Under the pieces are notes generated by a model that searched no databases, was not told the DNA's origin, and saw only the letters and a program-made list of their open reading frames with translations. From assembly GCA_029582155.1 (NCBI GenBank), contig CM055909.1, forward strand, positions 43,026,967 through 43,090,966: a DNA stretch of 64,000 nucleotides, in the 5' to 3' direction. Of the stretch, positions 35,050 to 45,612 are shown in pieces; the first letter of the stretch is position 1; each line of letters starts with the position of its first letter. Origin of the DNA: Panopea generosa (lineage: Eukaryota; Mollusca; Bivalvia; Adapedonta; Hiatellidae). Both the position numbers and the translations under genes were made by a program.

Positions 35050-36384
35050 ATAATAACATTTTAAAAATAAGGAAATGTATCTCCAACAGGAGCATTGCAA
35101 GGACACGGTTACTAGGTCAGCTGTTGTGGTCAAAGCAGAACAATGAAAACAAAACTCATTATAGCTTCGACTTCTGTTGAATTTCTGTTGAATTTGACCA
35201 GACGGCTGTGTTACAGTTTTGTCGGATTTTTAATAAATAAATTCAAATCATCACGACAAAAAAGAAACTGCAGGCCTATTTGTATAAAGAACTGTAACCT
35301 TAACACAACATTAATGGGAATTTCCGACGTATAGCATATGTTATGTAATTCATTTATGGTTATAATTCAATGGCAATCGTATCAAAATGTCATTTACTTC
35401 TATAACCCATTGTGCCTTATATGAAAACTTCTCAAATATCAAGGATATCGAACATACAATATTGTACACCGGATGGGGGTGTACATCTAACAGAGCTTTA
35501 GACATCTCGGCCCTGGACAACATTCTAGTGTTTCTTTTCGTATTCATTTTGTTAGAATTCAGTACACATATCCATGTATCTATAATATACCATCCTCCGC
35601 TGGGAAATAAGTAACACATGAATTTGGTTAAACTCTATTCAATAATTTCGATCCAGTGGATGAAATACAAAATTACAAGAAATTACAGAACGGAACTTAA
35701 TATATTTTATTTCATATTAAATTTTTGTACATCAATACATCGTCATTATAACATATTTACAACTCAAAATATCACGTCATCTATATCGTTAATAGGTACA
35801 TCATCAGTACCGTCAAATTTCATTACCATATATATCAAATATTTATTAATGTTTTAAATATATATGTCAAAATGATATAAGAAATTCTTTTCAAGAAGAA
35901 GAAGTGGATGAACATATTTATTAAACATTTAAATGATAATTATTATTTCATTGTCAAATATATATTTAAATTTCACATTAAACATTCAAATTTTTATTTC
36001 TTAATTTCAGAGAACGTTTTATATAATATTGGATTTTTGACATCTGGTTTAATTGATAAAAAATATGTACACTTGATCTATGAAATTTCAGCTTTCGTTA
36101 AAGCTTTGTTTTTAGTATAGTAACGCAGTTTTTTGTTAACAGCGCCCCTAGTGGTTTTCGCTGTTTTTCATTATAAAAGGTTCATTATTAATTGAAAAAT
36201 GTTTTTACTAACAGTTTTAAATTACTTATTTCATTTTCTGTGATAATATTGTAACTTTAATACACACAAAAAGCAAAATTTATCTAATCATTTCGCCGGA
36301 GTTGATTAAAACGCGGGTGCGGGTTTAAAAAAACAAATTTTGTGAATATTCGCGCAGGTCTCTTTAAAACACAACTGCAAATAA
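35050..36384. other. Spacer of unit 4, right part (B-type block), no supportable gene
   Basis: Follows unit 2 (17883-19200). Short ORFs near 35387 and 35618 differ in frame from their counterparts. The stretch equivalent to 19200-20075 of unit 2 (type 3 SINE) is absent. Confidence 0.6.
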
Positions 36385-36612
36385 CACCCCGACGTGGCTA
36401 ATACATGTCCTATTTGTCACAATATACCACTACGTGGCTTATACATGCCATATGTGTCACAATATACCACCACGTTGCTGATACATGTCATATGTGTCAT
36501 AATATACCACCACCTGGTTAATATATATCATGTGTATCACAATAGACCACCACGTGGTTAATATCTATCATATGTGTCACAATATACCACCACGTGGTTA
36601 ATACCTATCAAG
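36385..36612. repeat. 40-bp minisatellite with CACGTG E-boxes, array 4 (short)
   Basis: Only about six units. By my count two retain CACGTG (near 36550 and 36590); the rest are GACGTGG, TACGTGG, CACGTTG or CACCTGG. Confidence 0.85.
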
Positions 36613-36738
36613 CTCCTTTAAACAGCAAACATTGTGACTTTATTGTACGTTAAATCTGCATATACTATCAATGTCTAACAATAAATAACGATGATGAATT
36701 TTAAGTTTTACATAATTTGTTGTGTTTTTACCTGTTAT

Positions 36739-36744
36739 TTTATT
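36739..36744 (-). terminator. Candidate poly(A) signal of lectin copy 4
   Basis: AATAAA on the minus strand, about 95 bases after the stop. The signal used by copies 1-3 sits in a stretch deleted here (TACACTACTTTTCAATAGG). A one-base change in TTATTTTATTACAG creates this replacement further downstream. Confidence 0.4.
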
Positions 36745-36837
36745 ACAGCAGGAGTTACGTCTAATATACACTACTTTTCAATAGGCACTGTTTCTTGTTA
36801 TTAAACGTCATCTATTTTAGTGGGTTGTAGCTTTAAA

Positions 36838-37728
36838 TTAATACACATATTCACAAACAAATGTGTATTTAGTTGTACATGACCTTCCGTACCATATCCA
36901 CCCATTGGAAAACTGATTGACAATACAAGTATCAGAAGATCCAGGCTCGCCAGATTTCCAGTTAGAGAAAGATGATTGAGACGCTCCATATGTGTACGTC
37001 CACGGTGAGGACGAGTCATCGCGTTCTCCATCTATCCATACGTCCAATGCCACGCTCAAACTATTTAAAGTAGAGGCCACGTCATTTGATTTCTCTTGGG
37101 AGTTTATATTCACCAGATGTCCATGGTGTTTTTGACATTCTGTTTCCGCGGCTGATTTTGCCATAGTTGTACTAACATACTTCAAATAGAAGCCACTGGG
37201 AGTCAGTATATAACCACTTGAACATGGATTGCCTTCACATACGTCCGATTCTGATTCCTTCAACGATATATTCCGCGATTCTTGGTTGCAAATGTTTGAA
37301 TTAGATGTACAGTTCCTTGAACGTGAGCGTATTCCATAACGAGCCACTAGGGTGGTAGAGCATGTCGACCACATAGACCATTCTGTACATGGGTGTAGAG
37401 CACACATGTCTTTCTTCCTCTCTGTTTCCAATTGTTCAAGGCTATTGTTCAGCGTTTCATTTATAATGCTTTGCATTTCTGCTTTTAACGCCGTCACTGT
37501 ATCATCCAGCTTCACGGACGCAGCATCTTTTATTTCAGTGTCCATATTCATCAGTATTTTCCCAATGAGTCGTAATGCAGGCTTATCTGCCAACTTTCCA
37601 ATATTCTGTAAATATCTAGCGTCCAACTTTCCGTTTTCGTCAACTTTGGCGTCACTTATTGGAATACACCGTGATGTTTGTAGAAAGAAAGAAGCAATGA
37701 CGACCCGCCTAAGTATTATCCAAGCCAT
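36838..37728 (-). CDS. Secreted TSP1/C-type lectin protein, copy 4
   Basis: Intact 296-residue ORF with signal peptide, neck, TSP1 and C-type lectin domain. It shares NISLKE, NPC and GFYLKY (Tyr181) with copy 2, and DTVTAL and EWSMWSTC with copy 3. Its binding loop is the most different: SNWKSGEPGSSDTC, so EPG replaces EPQ, with a Lys before SGEP. Then comes GWIWYGRSCTTKYTF. Substitutions are concentrated in the segment that in other C-type lectins contacts ligand and calcium, while the scaffold is nearly unchanged. Loss of Cys181 leaves an odd number of cysteines after signal removal, which could allow an inter-chain bond or destabilise the fold. Confidence 0.88.
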   Translation of the reverse strand: MAWIILRRVVIASFFLQTSRCIPISDAKVDENGKLDARYLQNIGKLADKPALRLIGKILMNMDTEIKDAASVKLDDTVTALKAEMQSIINETLNNSLEQLETERKKDMCALHPCTEWSMWSTCSTTLVARYGIRSRSRNCTSNSNICNQESRNISLKESESDVCEGNPCSSGYILTPSGFYLKYVSTTMAKSAAETECQKHHGHLVNINSQEKSNDVASTLNSLSVALDVWIDGERDDSSSPWTYTYGASQSSFSNWKSGEPGSSDTCIVNQFSNGWIWYGRSCTTKYTFVCEYVY

Positions 37729-37785
37729 TGTTGTCTTGTATTGAAGTCTAAATACAAAAGTGCACTTACCGCTGCTTTATGGGAA

Positions 37786-37793
37786 CATATAAG
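37786..37793 (-). promoter_or_regulatory. TATA-like box of lectin copy 4
   Basis: CTTATATG on the minus strand, one base changed from CTTATATA of copies 1 and 2, about 58 bases before the ATG. Confidence 0.4.
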
Positions 37794-38667
37794 TCAGCAG
37801 ACGGTTTATACAGAAAGGAATTAGTGTTTTCTTGAATAACTTCATAAACTTCTTACCAAAAACACGGGCTAAACTGATTTATTAACTTTCTGTTTGTTGT
37901 TATTGGATTCTTAAAGCTACATTCGCATGGTGTAATGGTTTTACTCGGCCATATTGAAAGGTCAGGACGGTAAACGCTCACAGCATAATATAACAACGCA
38001 ATTCAATGTATCAAGTTTAATATCCCAAAATTGATAAATACTTCGAGATTCCAGTGATGTGATGTGTGTTGTGATATATTCTGGGTATACAGAGACTCTG
38101 GCAATGGTATCAACTTCAGTTGAATTTATTTGGTTGGTCCGCAAAGATTTGCTGACCAATATATTGAATCGGATAGGAAGCATTTTGTGGGCGAATTACC
38201 CCAAATTATTCAGTCCAGACAAAGCCCGCTTCCAAAAATATATCGTATACTCTTCTAGATGATGTATTCATTTATTTCATCTCTATCCAATCATTATTTT
38301 GTCAACAGTTTAAGTCAGTTAATATCGAAACAGAAGATTTATATTCTGAAAGTACGTACTTTAAGGCACTCGTGCAGAAAAGATAGTGTTTACATAATTT
38401 TATATATAAAAATAAAAGTCTTCAAGGAATGTTAACTTTGATAAACGCCCTAGATAACATTTCTTCTGTCTTGATCTATTCCTTTGATAGAAAGGCAGAA
38501 CTATATAAAAACGTCGTAACAAGCAGTCTGTTCTTAATCATTTTATCATCAATTTACTTGGGAAACTTATATATATCTCTGAAAGAGCTTACGTAGATAT
38601 TGTTGCTCTCAACATAAAAAAACACGCAAAACCAGCTAATCGAGACTAATAGGAGTCTGGAGTATGT
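37794..38667. other. Conserved 5' flank of lectin copy 4, truncated at right
   Basis: Follows the flanks of copies 2 and 3 until AGGAGTCTGGAGTATGTTA, then breaks into minisatellite. About 250 bp present in the other flanks are gone. Contains the same short non-coding ORFs (near 38062). Confidence 0.65.
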
Positions 38668-39804
38668 TATGATATATACAGATATGCCATAAATTCATTG
38701 CTGTGTAGCCATTCACTGTGCTATGATATGTAGAAATATGTCATGATTTCATTGCGGTGTCGCCATTTACTGTGCAATGATATGTACAGATATGTCATAA
38801 CTTCATTGTGGTGTAGACATTTAACGTGCAATGATACGTACAGATATGTCATGATTTCATTGCGGTGTAGCCATTCACTGTGCAATGATACGTACAGATA
38901 TTTCATGACTTCATTGCGGTGTAGCCATTCACTGTGCTATGATACGTACAGATATATCATGACTTCATTGCGGTGTAGCCATTTACAGTGCAATGATATT
39001 TACAGATATGTCATGACTTCATTGCGGTGTAGCCATTTACAGTGCAATGATATGTACAGATATGTCATGACTTCATTGCGGTGTAGCCATTCACTGTGCT
39101 ATGATATGTACATATATGTCATGACTTCATTGTGGTGTAGCCATTCACTGTGCAATGATATTTACAGTTATGTCATGACTTCATTGCGGTGTAGCCATTC
39201 ACTGTGCAATGATATGTAGAGATATGTCATGACTTCATTGCGGTGTAGCCATTTACAGTGCAAAGGTATGTACAGATATGTCATGACTTCATTGCAGTGT
39301 AGCCATTTACTTTGCAATGATATGTACAGATATGTCATGACTTCATAGTGGTATAGTCATTCACTGTGCAATGATATGTACAGTTATGTCATGACTTCAT
39401 TGCGATGTAGCCATTCACTGTGCAATGATATGTAGAAATATGTCATGACTTCATTGTGGTGTAGCCATTTACAGTGGAATGATATGTACAGATATGTCAT
39501 GACTTCATTGCGGTGTAGCCATTTACTGTGCAATGATATGTACAGATATGTCATGACTTCATTGTTGTGTAGCCATTCACTGTGCAATGATATTTACAGT
39601 TATGTCATGACTTCATTGCGGTGTAGCCATTCACTGTGCAATGATATGTAGAGATATGTCATGACTTCATTGCGGTGTAGCCATTTACAGTGCAATGATA
39701 TGTACAGATTTGTCATGACTTCATTGCGGTGTAGCCATTCAGTGTGCTATGATATGTACAGATATGTCATGACTTCATTGCAGTGTAGTCATTCACTGTG
39801 CAAT
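38668..39804. repeat. 54-bp minisatellite array 5
   Basis: Same 54-bp family, about 21 units. Its left junction is unlike the others: the lectin 5' flank is cut at GGAGTATGTTA, and the array starts directly with TGATATATACAG. About 250 bp of flank plus the usual leader are therefore missing. Its right end matches array 2. Confidence 0.95.
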
Positions 39805-40011
39805 GAGTTCAAGTTATTATTTATAGATATCAAGATTTTTGAGTAGAGGAAAATCTCTTCAGATGTTTTGCGAAACAGTGATATTAGCTAACTAGATGGC
39901 AATGGTAATGCTATTATTTATAAATTAACACACTTTAATTGTTACGAGAAGAGACATCAATAGCGTAGATTTTTCTTTATCAGTATATATAAAAATACTA
40001 AAATACTAAAT

Positions 40012-40492
40012 GTTGCAACCCTAAGTGTAATAAAATCCTTAGTGAAACAATTATTACACTTAGTGCAATACAATCAATGTTTTACAATTGTTACACTAAG
40101 TGTAATAATATCCATTTGGGTTTTGTTACACTAAAGTTTGAGGTGTCAACCCTTAGAGTAACAATGGTTACAGTAAACGTAGTTATTTTTATCAAATAAA
40201 AATTATTTATTTCCGCTTTGAAAATAGGGGTATATATTGTTACCCTTGTTCGTCCGTCCGCATACACGAATAGGTAGTGAAGTGTCTATGGTTCAGGGTT
40301 AATAATTTTCTTTGGACGGTTAAAAGTAATAAAAAAAATATGTGGATGTTTCTAGACACTTAAAACAACTTCTATATGACTTCAACCCTTGGTGTAACAA
40401 AATGGATTTGATGTGGAAATGATCTGGTGAAAAAATCTGATACAAGGAATAGTTATATTTTTGTTACACTAAGGGTTATTTAAGACTGCAAC
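40012..40492. mobile_element. TTACACT-rich inverted-repeat element, unit 5 copy
   Basis: Same element as 13748-14232, with ends GCAACCCTAAGTGTAAT and TTACACTAAGGGTTA...CTGCAACC. Confidence 0.55.
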
Positions 40493-41068
40493 CATTAATG
40501 ACATTGACTTTGACCCGAAAGTCGTGAAACGCAAACGCATCCAGAGTATCACTGTTCCGGTCATCAGTGTAAATTACATTAGAGGGGAGATAATGCTGGT
40601 TAGCGTTGACAAAATATTCTGTAACTAAAGTTTTTGTTGAACAAAGAGTTGCAGCAGACGTGTGATATATATATATATACATAACATAGAAGAGGGGGGA
40701 AATAAATTGGTATATATTATAAAGCATTCTTTAATTTGCTTTTTGCGAGTAGAGATATAAAAAGTGTAGATTTTCATTCCTTGTGTTTTTTTAAGAAGTT
40801 ATTTTCTATATGAGTATATAGAAGAAATCACTAAAATGTGACCTGTGGTAAATATATATATAACCTAGAAGTGGAAATAAATAAATCGGTATATATTATA
40901 AAGCTGGACTTTAAATAATCTATTAAGTTGAATATTAGTCCCCTTGTTTTATTACAGTGTATGTTTAGGTTTGGGCTAAATAACATAGGCAGTTATAAAT
41001 ATGACAATCTCGTGAAGCTTGGAATCGTGAACATGTAATACATGCGGGTGTAAGTTCAATGCTGTCGG

Positions 41069-41236
41069 GACCGGATAGCTCAGTACTACCGTCAATCTAG
41101 AGTCGTGAGTTCGAATCCCGTCTGTACAATGTCTATGTTATGGTTGGCCATGAACTTTGTTCTACGGTCACGAATCTTCCACCACTTAATATGTGAGAAA
41201 TAGTCAGTGTCTTGCAGATAAGATGTATATAGTATT
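41069..41236 (+). repeat. tRNA-derived SINE (type 1), unit 5 copy
   Basis: GATAGCTCAGTACTACC and GAGTTCGAATCCCG, same body as the other copies. A local G-rich stretch (GGGGGAGGTGGGGG) follows near 41312. Confidence 0.65.
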
Positions 41237-41803
41237 GGTTATCTGCCTAACGTATTCTAGGGAAGATGCATAGGTGCGCTGACCGCTGTTATATGACTGA
41301 TATATGTTAGGGATGGGGGAGGTGGGGGTGGGGGAGGGGGATCAGGCACAAACCAAACAAACAATGAGTCAGTTATAAAACTGGAATACAATTATAACAG
41401 GATATAATCAATCATGTTAACATATACATAAGGTATACAAACTATCTTGTGAAATATTAAAATAGTTTAACCACTCTGTCCGTATCACTTGTCATATTTT
41501 TCTCCTATTTTGAGTTTTTATGGGTTTTTTTCAAGAAACCATTTAAAGAATGATGTGTATATGTTTAACGTCAATGCATTATGTTGATCACGTGATGAGT
41601 AAGTGCACACGAGAGGGTCCCATAAAATGTTCTCGATTCATTTAAGTTTACATCGCGTGAACGTCCTGCAAATGAAGTTTCTTTCTTGTGCATTTATAAT
41701 ATTATAGCACACGATCAAAGATAAATGTTTTACGGCACATCAGCGCCTAAAGAGAAGATTGATTGAAAAGACTGATTGATTGAATATTCAACATCATCTT
41801 TAT

Positions 41804-42080
41804 GCTATCGATGGCTAAAAGAATATCAATTAAACATGCCACTCTCTTCTGTGATCCTATAAGGTTACTCAGTACTCGAGCACATTCATCTCCGCATGTA
41901 TCTGCCCCCCCCCCCCCCACCCCCCCCCCCCCCCCCTCCACTGAATCAGCGGTGAGAGACGAATATAAATGGGACACAATGTCGTATTTCAATCACCACG
42001 GATACTGTTTCCGGTGGGGATTCGAACTCATAAATCCTAGAGTGATAGTCAGACGCACAACACACTGAGCTTACCCAGAA
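41804..42080 (-). repeat. tRNA-derived SINE (type 2), unit 5 copy, with C-run expansion
   Basis: Minus-strand SINE equivalent to 3622-3882 (GGGATTCGAACTCATA as inverted B box; CGGTGAGAGACGAATA in the body). A run of C, broken by one A, sits at 41904-41937 inside it. The tract is not in the unit 1 copy. Confidence 0.65.
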
Positions 42081-42438
42081 GGTTACACAAGGAACCTAAC
42101 AAAGTGTCTCCTGCCATTTCCTGGCCATTTCATTACAAATAACCCTGAAGCTTGGCTTACTTATTAAATGCGTCTCAAAATATTAACTTGTCGATTCAGA
42201 ATTACGATAACAGCAAAAATAACGAGACGTGACATGATAAACTTGTATATAATACTTGATAGTAAGAATGTAAAACCGGTGCATGCAGACCCTATATGTC
42301 TATGTTCCTCGTCTTAACAATGCGAATGAATGTTGACACATTCCGATTATTTTTTTTTCGTTCTATTTCTCAAAAAGATACAATACGAGCAGAAAGCAAT
42401 AAACAAATAAGAATGCAAAAAAAACCAAAGAACATGGA

Positions 42439-43040
42439 TATAAGCATTTGACAATAAGAATGTGAAACATACAAAAAGAAAATAAACATTTAACAATAAA
42501 AATGTGAAACATACAACAAGAATATAGACACTTAACAATAAAAATGTGAAACATACACGAAAATAAACATTTAACAATTAAAATGTGAAACATACAACAA
42601 GAATATAAACACTTAATAATAAAAATGTGAAACATACACGAAAATAAACATTTAACAATTAAAATGTGAAACATACAACAAGAATATAAACACTTAACAA
42701 TAAAAATGTGAAACATACACGAAAATAAACATTTAACAATAAAAATGAGAAACATACAACAAGAATATAAACACTTAACAATAAAAATGTGAAACATCCA
42801 CGAAAATAAACATTTAACAATAAAAATGTGAAACATACAACAAGAATATAAACACTTAACAATAAAAATGTGAAACATCCACGAAAATAAACATTTAACA
42901 ATAAAAATGTGAAACATACAACAAGAATATAAACACTTAACAATAAAAATGTGAAACATACAACAAGAATATAAACATTTAACAATAAAAATGTGAAACA
43001 TCAACAAGAAAATAAATACATGAATTTAACAACAAGAATA
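42439..43040. repeat. Minisatellite with alternating 39- and 42-bp units
   Basis: Units share TTAACAATAAAAATGTGAAA. One form continues CATACACGAAAATAAACA and the other CATACAACAAGAATATAAAC. The two forms mostly alternate, giving an 81-bp higher-order repeat of about seven copies. The units are multiples of three, so a 214-codon minus-strand ORF appears; it has no start context or domain and is not called. Confidence 0.9.
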
Positions 43041-44700
43041 TATGTCTGTTATACGTTTTGTTTAAATTTATGCCCGAAGTTTAACAATACGAATGTAAAA
43101 CGAATTACATAAACATAAAATTTAGTTTAAACAATATTTTGTATAAGTACATATATTAAGCATATATTTAACAATTAAGCATAAAGGCATACGTTTAACG
43201 ACTTCTGTGGAAAGGATACAGAAACAAGCGCTAGAAGCTTGTATAAACCTGCTTCCATAACAGTTATTTAACATTTCATATAAGCTCTATCATATTGTTC
43301 CGTAATACTTTCAATTTGGCCAAATATGCAAATATTGATAAAAGAAATAATGGTTTATTCAGAATATTTCAAATAAAATAAGAGAGTATTGGCTGAAGAG
43401 ACTGAGGAAAGAAAAAGACTCCATTGATTGTATCGTCTTCTATCGGCTCATTCTGATACAGGGGATAGGTGTTTTGTAAGTTAATGTTTATCAATTCAGA
43501 TGTTGTTGTTGTTGTTGTTGTTGTTTAGCGTCGCTTTCAACAATTGTTCAGTCATATCGCGACGGTATCTACTTGAAACAGTATTCTGAGCGCTGTCACA
43601 ATGGAGTATCCTGCTGCAGACACATGGTATGATACCCCGCCCAGTCACATTATACTGACACCAGGGTGACCAGATCTAGAACCGTCCTCTAAATGGTGAG
43701 CGTCAAGCGAGGAAGCTTCTAGTACAATTTTAATGTATTTTGTATGACACTAGACGACGCTGCGGTCTGTTTATCAATTCAATCCATTCATTTATCATGA
43801 GAAGGATCATAAAGCTATTAGTTCATGTATGTAAGTTGTCCGTCCAGTCCAGATGTGTTTCATGTAAAACCATAGTTTATAACAATCTGATCACCTCGGC
43901 CTTTATGCTACGCAATAGTGTATTATACGGAGGATACGGAAATACCCGATGTTTCACGATTGTGATAATAGGTGGTTAAAGAGGCAATATCGCCGATATT
44001 TTATCGATCTAAGCAGTGAAAATGCGTATTTATATCAAACAGCATGTATTATGGATATTCTGTTCAATAACTTGTAAAGATGAATTGTAGTTTGTCTCTG
44101 TATTGTAAAAGTCTTCAATTTGGTTGACCAAATACTGAATAGCGGCCAGCATCGGTTTATGCTAAAACATTGACGAATACAACGGTAAATGTCGAGCTGT
44201 GTATTCACGAATTTCTCATTAAAAAAAAAATAATAATAATACAAGGACGGAATCAACAAGGACCTTCCTCTTTGTGATTCAATAAACTTTCCATCATTTC
44301 CTAAACTGAAAGTTATAGGCGATGCATCTTTAAGGATGTCATTTGTAACCGCATTTACGATACTGTGTAATATTGTTTTGTTTATAAAATTATCTTAAAA
44401 ACTTGGAACGATACGTAGATTCTATCATATTATTGACAGTATATTAGGTTGTAACCGGTGTTTACGCTTCTCCAATTTGAATCAGCAGCTGTGAAAAGCT
44501 ATCACAATCGCAAAAAAAAAAAACTCTATCAAATAAACTCGAATTTCCGCCAATTTTCATATAACTTGATTTTCTTTGAACATTTTTGCGTTTCTAATTA
44601 CTGTACTTCCTTAGGTTGAATACGAGAAGGTAACATGTTTATCATATATCAGACACCTGCTACCCTCCCAACCCACACAAATGTAAATGTGCCTATTTTC
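43041..44700. other. Intergenic region, dispersed repeat at about 43500-43740
   Basis: (TTG)n at 43503-43524 leads into TTTAGCGTCGCTTTCAACAA and GTGACCAGATCTAGAACCG, which look like part of a dispersed repeat. Nothing else is supportable; a 79-codon ORF near 43740 has no recognisable feature. Confidence 0.4.
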
Positions 44701-45049
44701 TCACCAACATATACTTAAAAACTTAAAAAACAGGTGATATGGTTTTAGACTGGTTCCAGTTAAATTGTATATACTATATAATAGATAAATAACAATCCAA
44801 AATTAAGTTAGTTTTTTAAGTATTTAGGTATATCATGTGAATAAGTGAAATAGAGCCTTACCGTTATTTCCAAAGCTTTAATTAAGTTCTGAAAAAAAGT
44901 CAAGTCAGTTTTGACTGGTTATTTAAATATTATTTATTCAGTGCCTGTGAAACCAAATGCAATTTAACTGGAGCCAGTCTAAAAACATGATTACCCGAAT
45001 TGTTTACTTATATTTAGATTTTTAAGTACAAACTTTAACATGTTGGTGA
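44701..45049. mobile_element. Foldback element with long imperfect inverted arms
   Basis: The left arm TCACCAACATATACTTAAAA continues to GGTTTTAGACTGGTTCCAGT and TAAATTG. The right arm is its inverse: CAATTTAACTGGAGCCAGTC, ending CATGTTGGTGA. Arms are roughly 65-90 bp with indels, around a centre of about 190 bp. No ORF. Looks like a MITE. Confidence 0.65.
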
Positions 45050-45346
45050 AACAAAAGCCCGCAGATCAACTGGCGATGTTGTCCAACCTTGCTTCGAACC
45101 CATCACTTACAAGTACGCTGAGCGTCTGCGTGCATTGACGCGAGACTGTTTCTATCCGTCATAATAGAAGCATACCCATAAAGTCTATTATCGTCTCCAT
45201 TTGTTGCCATATTCATGATAACTTAACAGAAATAGTTATAAATGCTTATATACGTTGTCGGTAATACTGTAGCTGTTTACACTTAAATCCTTGGTCACTT
45301 TTATTGATATCTCATATGCATATACATGGGCCCATCTCGTTTAACC

Positions 45347-45612
45347 GGGCCCCATTAGCTCAGTCGGTAACGCATGTGAGTATTAATTCAGGGGTCGTGA
45401 ATTCGAATCCCTGCCTGGCAACAGTCCCTGTTATGAATGATATACGATATTGCGTCTGATATCATTCGTCTCTCACTGTTGATCCAAGTGGAAAAGTTAT
45501 CAGATACTTGCAGTGACGGGGTGTGCTCGAGCACTGGTTAACCTCAAGTTTCAGGATCCCAGGAAACTGTGGTTAGGTTAACTGATCGTCTATTAGTCCT
45601 CGATGGCATCGA
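45347..45612 (+). repeat. tRNA-derived SINE (type 2), best-preserved copy
   Basis: A box TTAGCTCAGTCGG is a full match to the tRNA A-box consensus. The B box is GAATTCGAATCCC. Then CATTCGTCTCTCACTG, TGCTCGAGCACTGGTTAACC and AGGTTAACTGATCGTC follow. The end CCTCGATGGCATCG matches the end of the cluster copies. Useful as the reference for this family in the window. Confidence 0.75.

Larger units (their letters stand above)
29412..38667. repeat. Segmental duplication unit 4 (B type), with lectin copy 4
   Basis: Contains minisatellite 29412-30611, the same spacer elements as unit 2, a second copy of the relic lectin (33219-33411), a CACGTG array cut down to about six 40-bp units, and an intact lectin at 36838-37728. 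The block after TGCAAATAACAC near 36385 runs straight into the CACGTG array. The spacer SINE present at 19850 in unit 2 and 8690 in unit 1 is therefore missing here. Confidence 0.85.
38668..42235. repeat. Segmental duplication unit 5, partial (no lectin)
   Basis: Holds a minisatellite (38668-39804) and the first part of a spacer. From 39805 to about 41556 it matches units 2 and 4. From about 41641 to 42235 it matches unit 1 (about 3466-4015), a part missing from units 2 and 4. Homology to the other units stops near 42235, so this is the right-hand edge of the cluster. No lectin follows on this side. Confidence 0.8.

Noticed and set aside
45347..45420. Possible true tRNA gene
   Set aside because: A and B boxes are good, but no acceptor stem pairing is visible, and the same head with the same body recurs elsewhere; it is a SINE.
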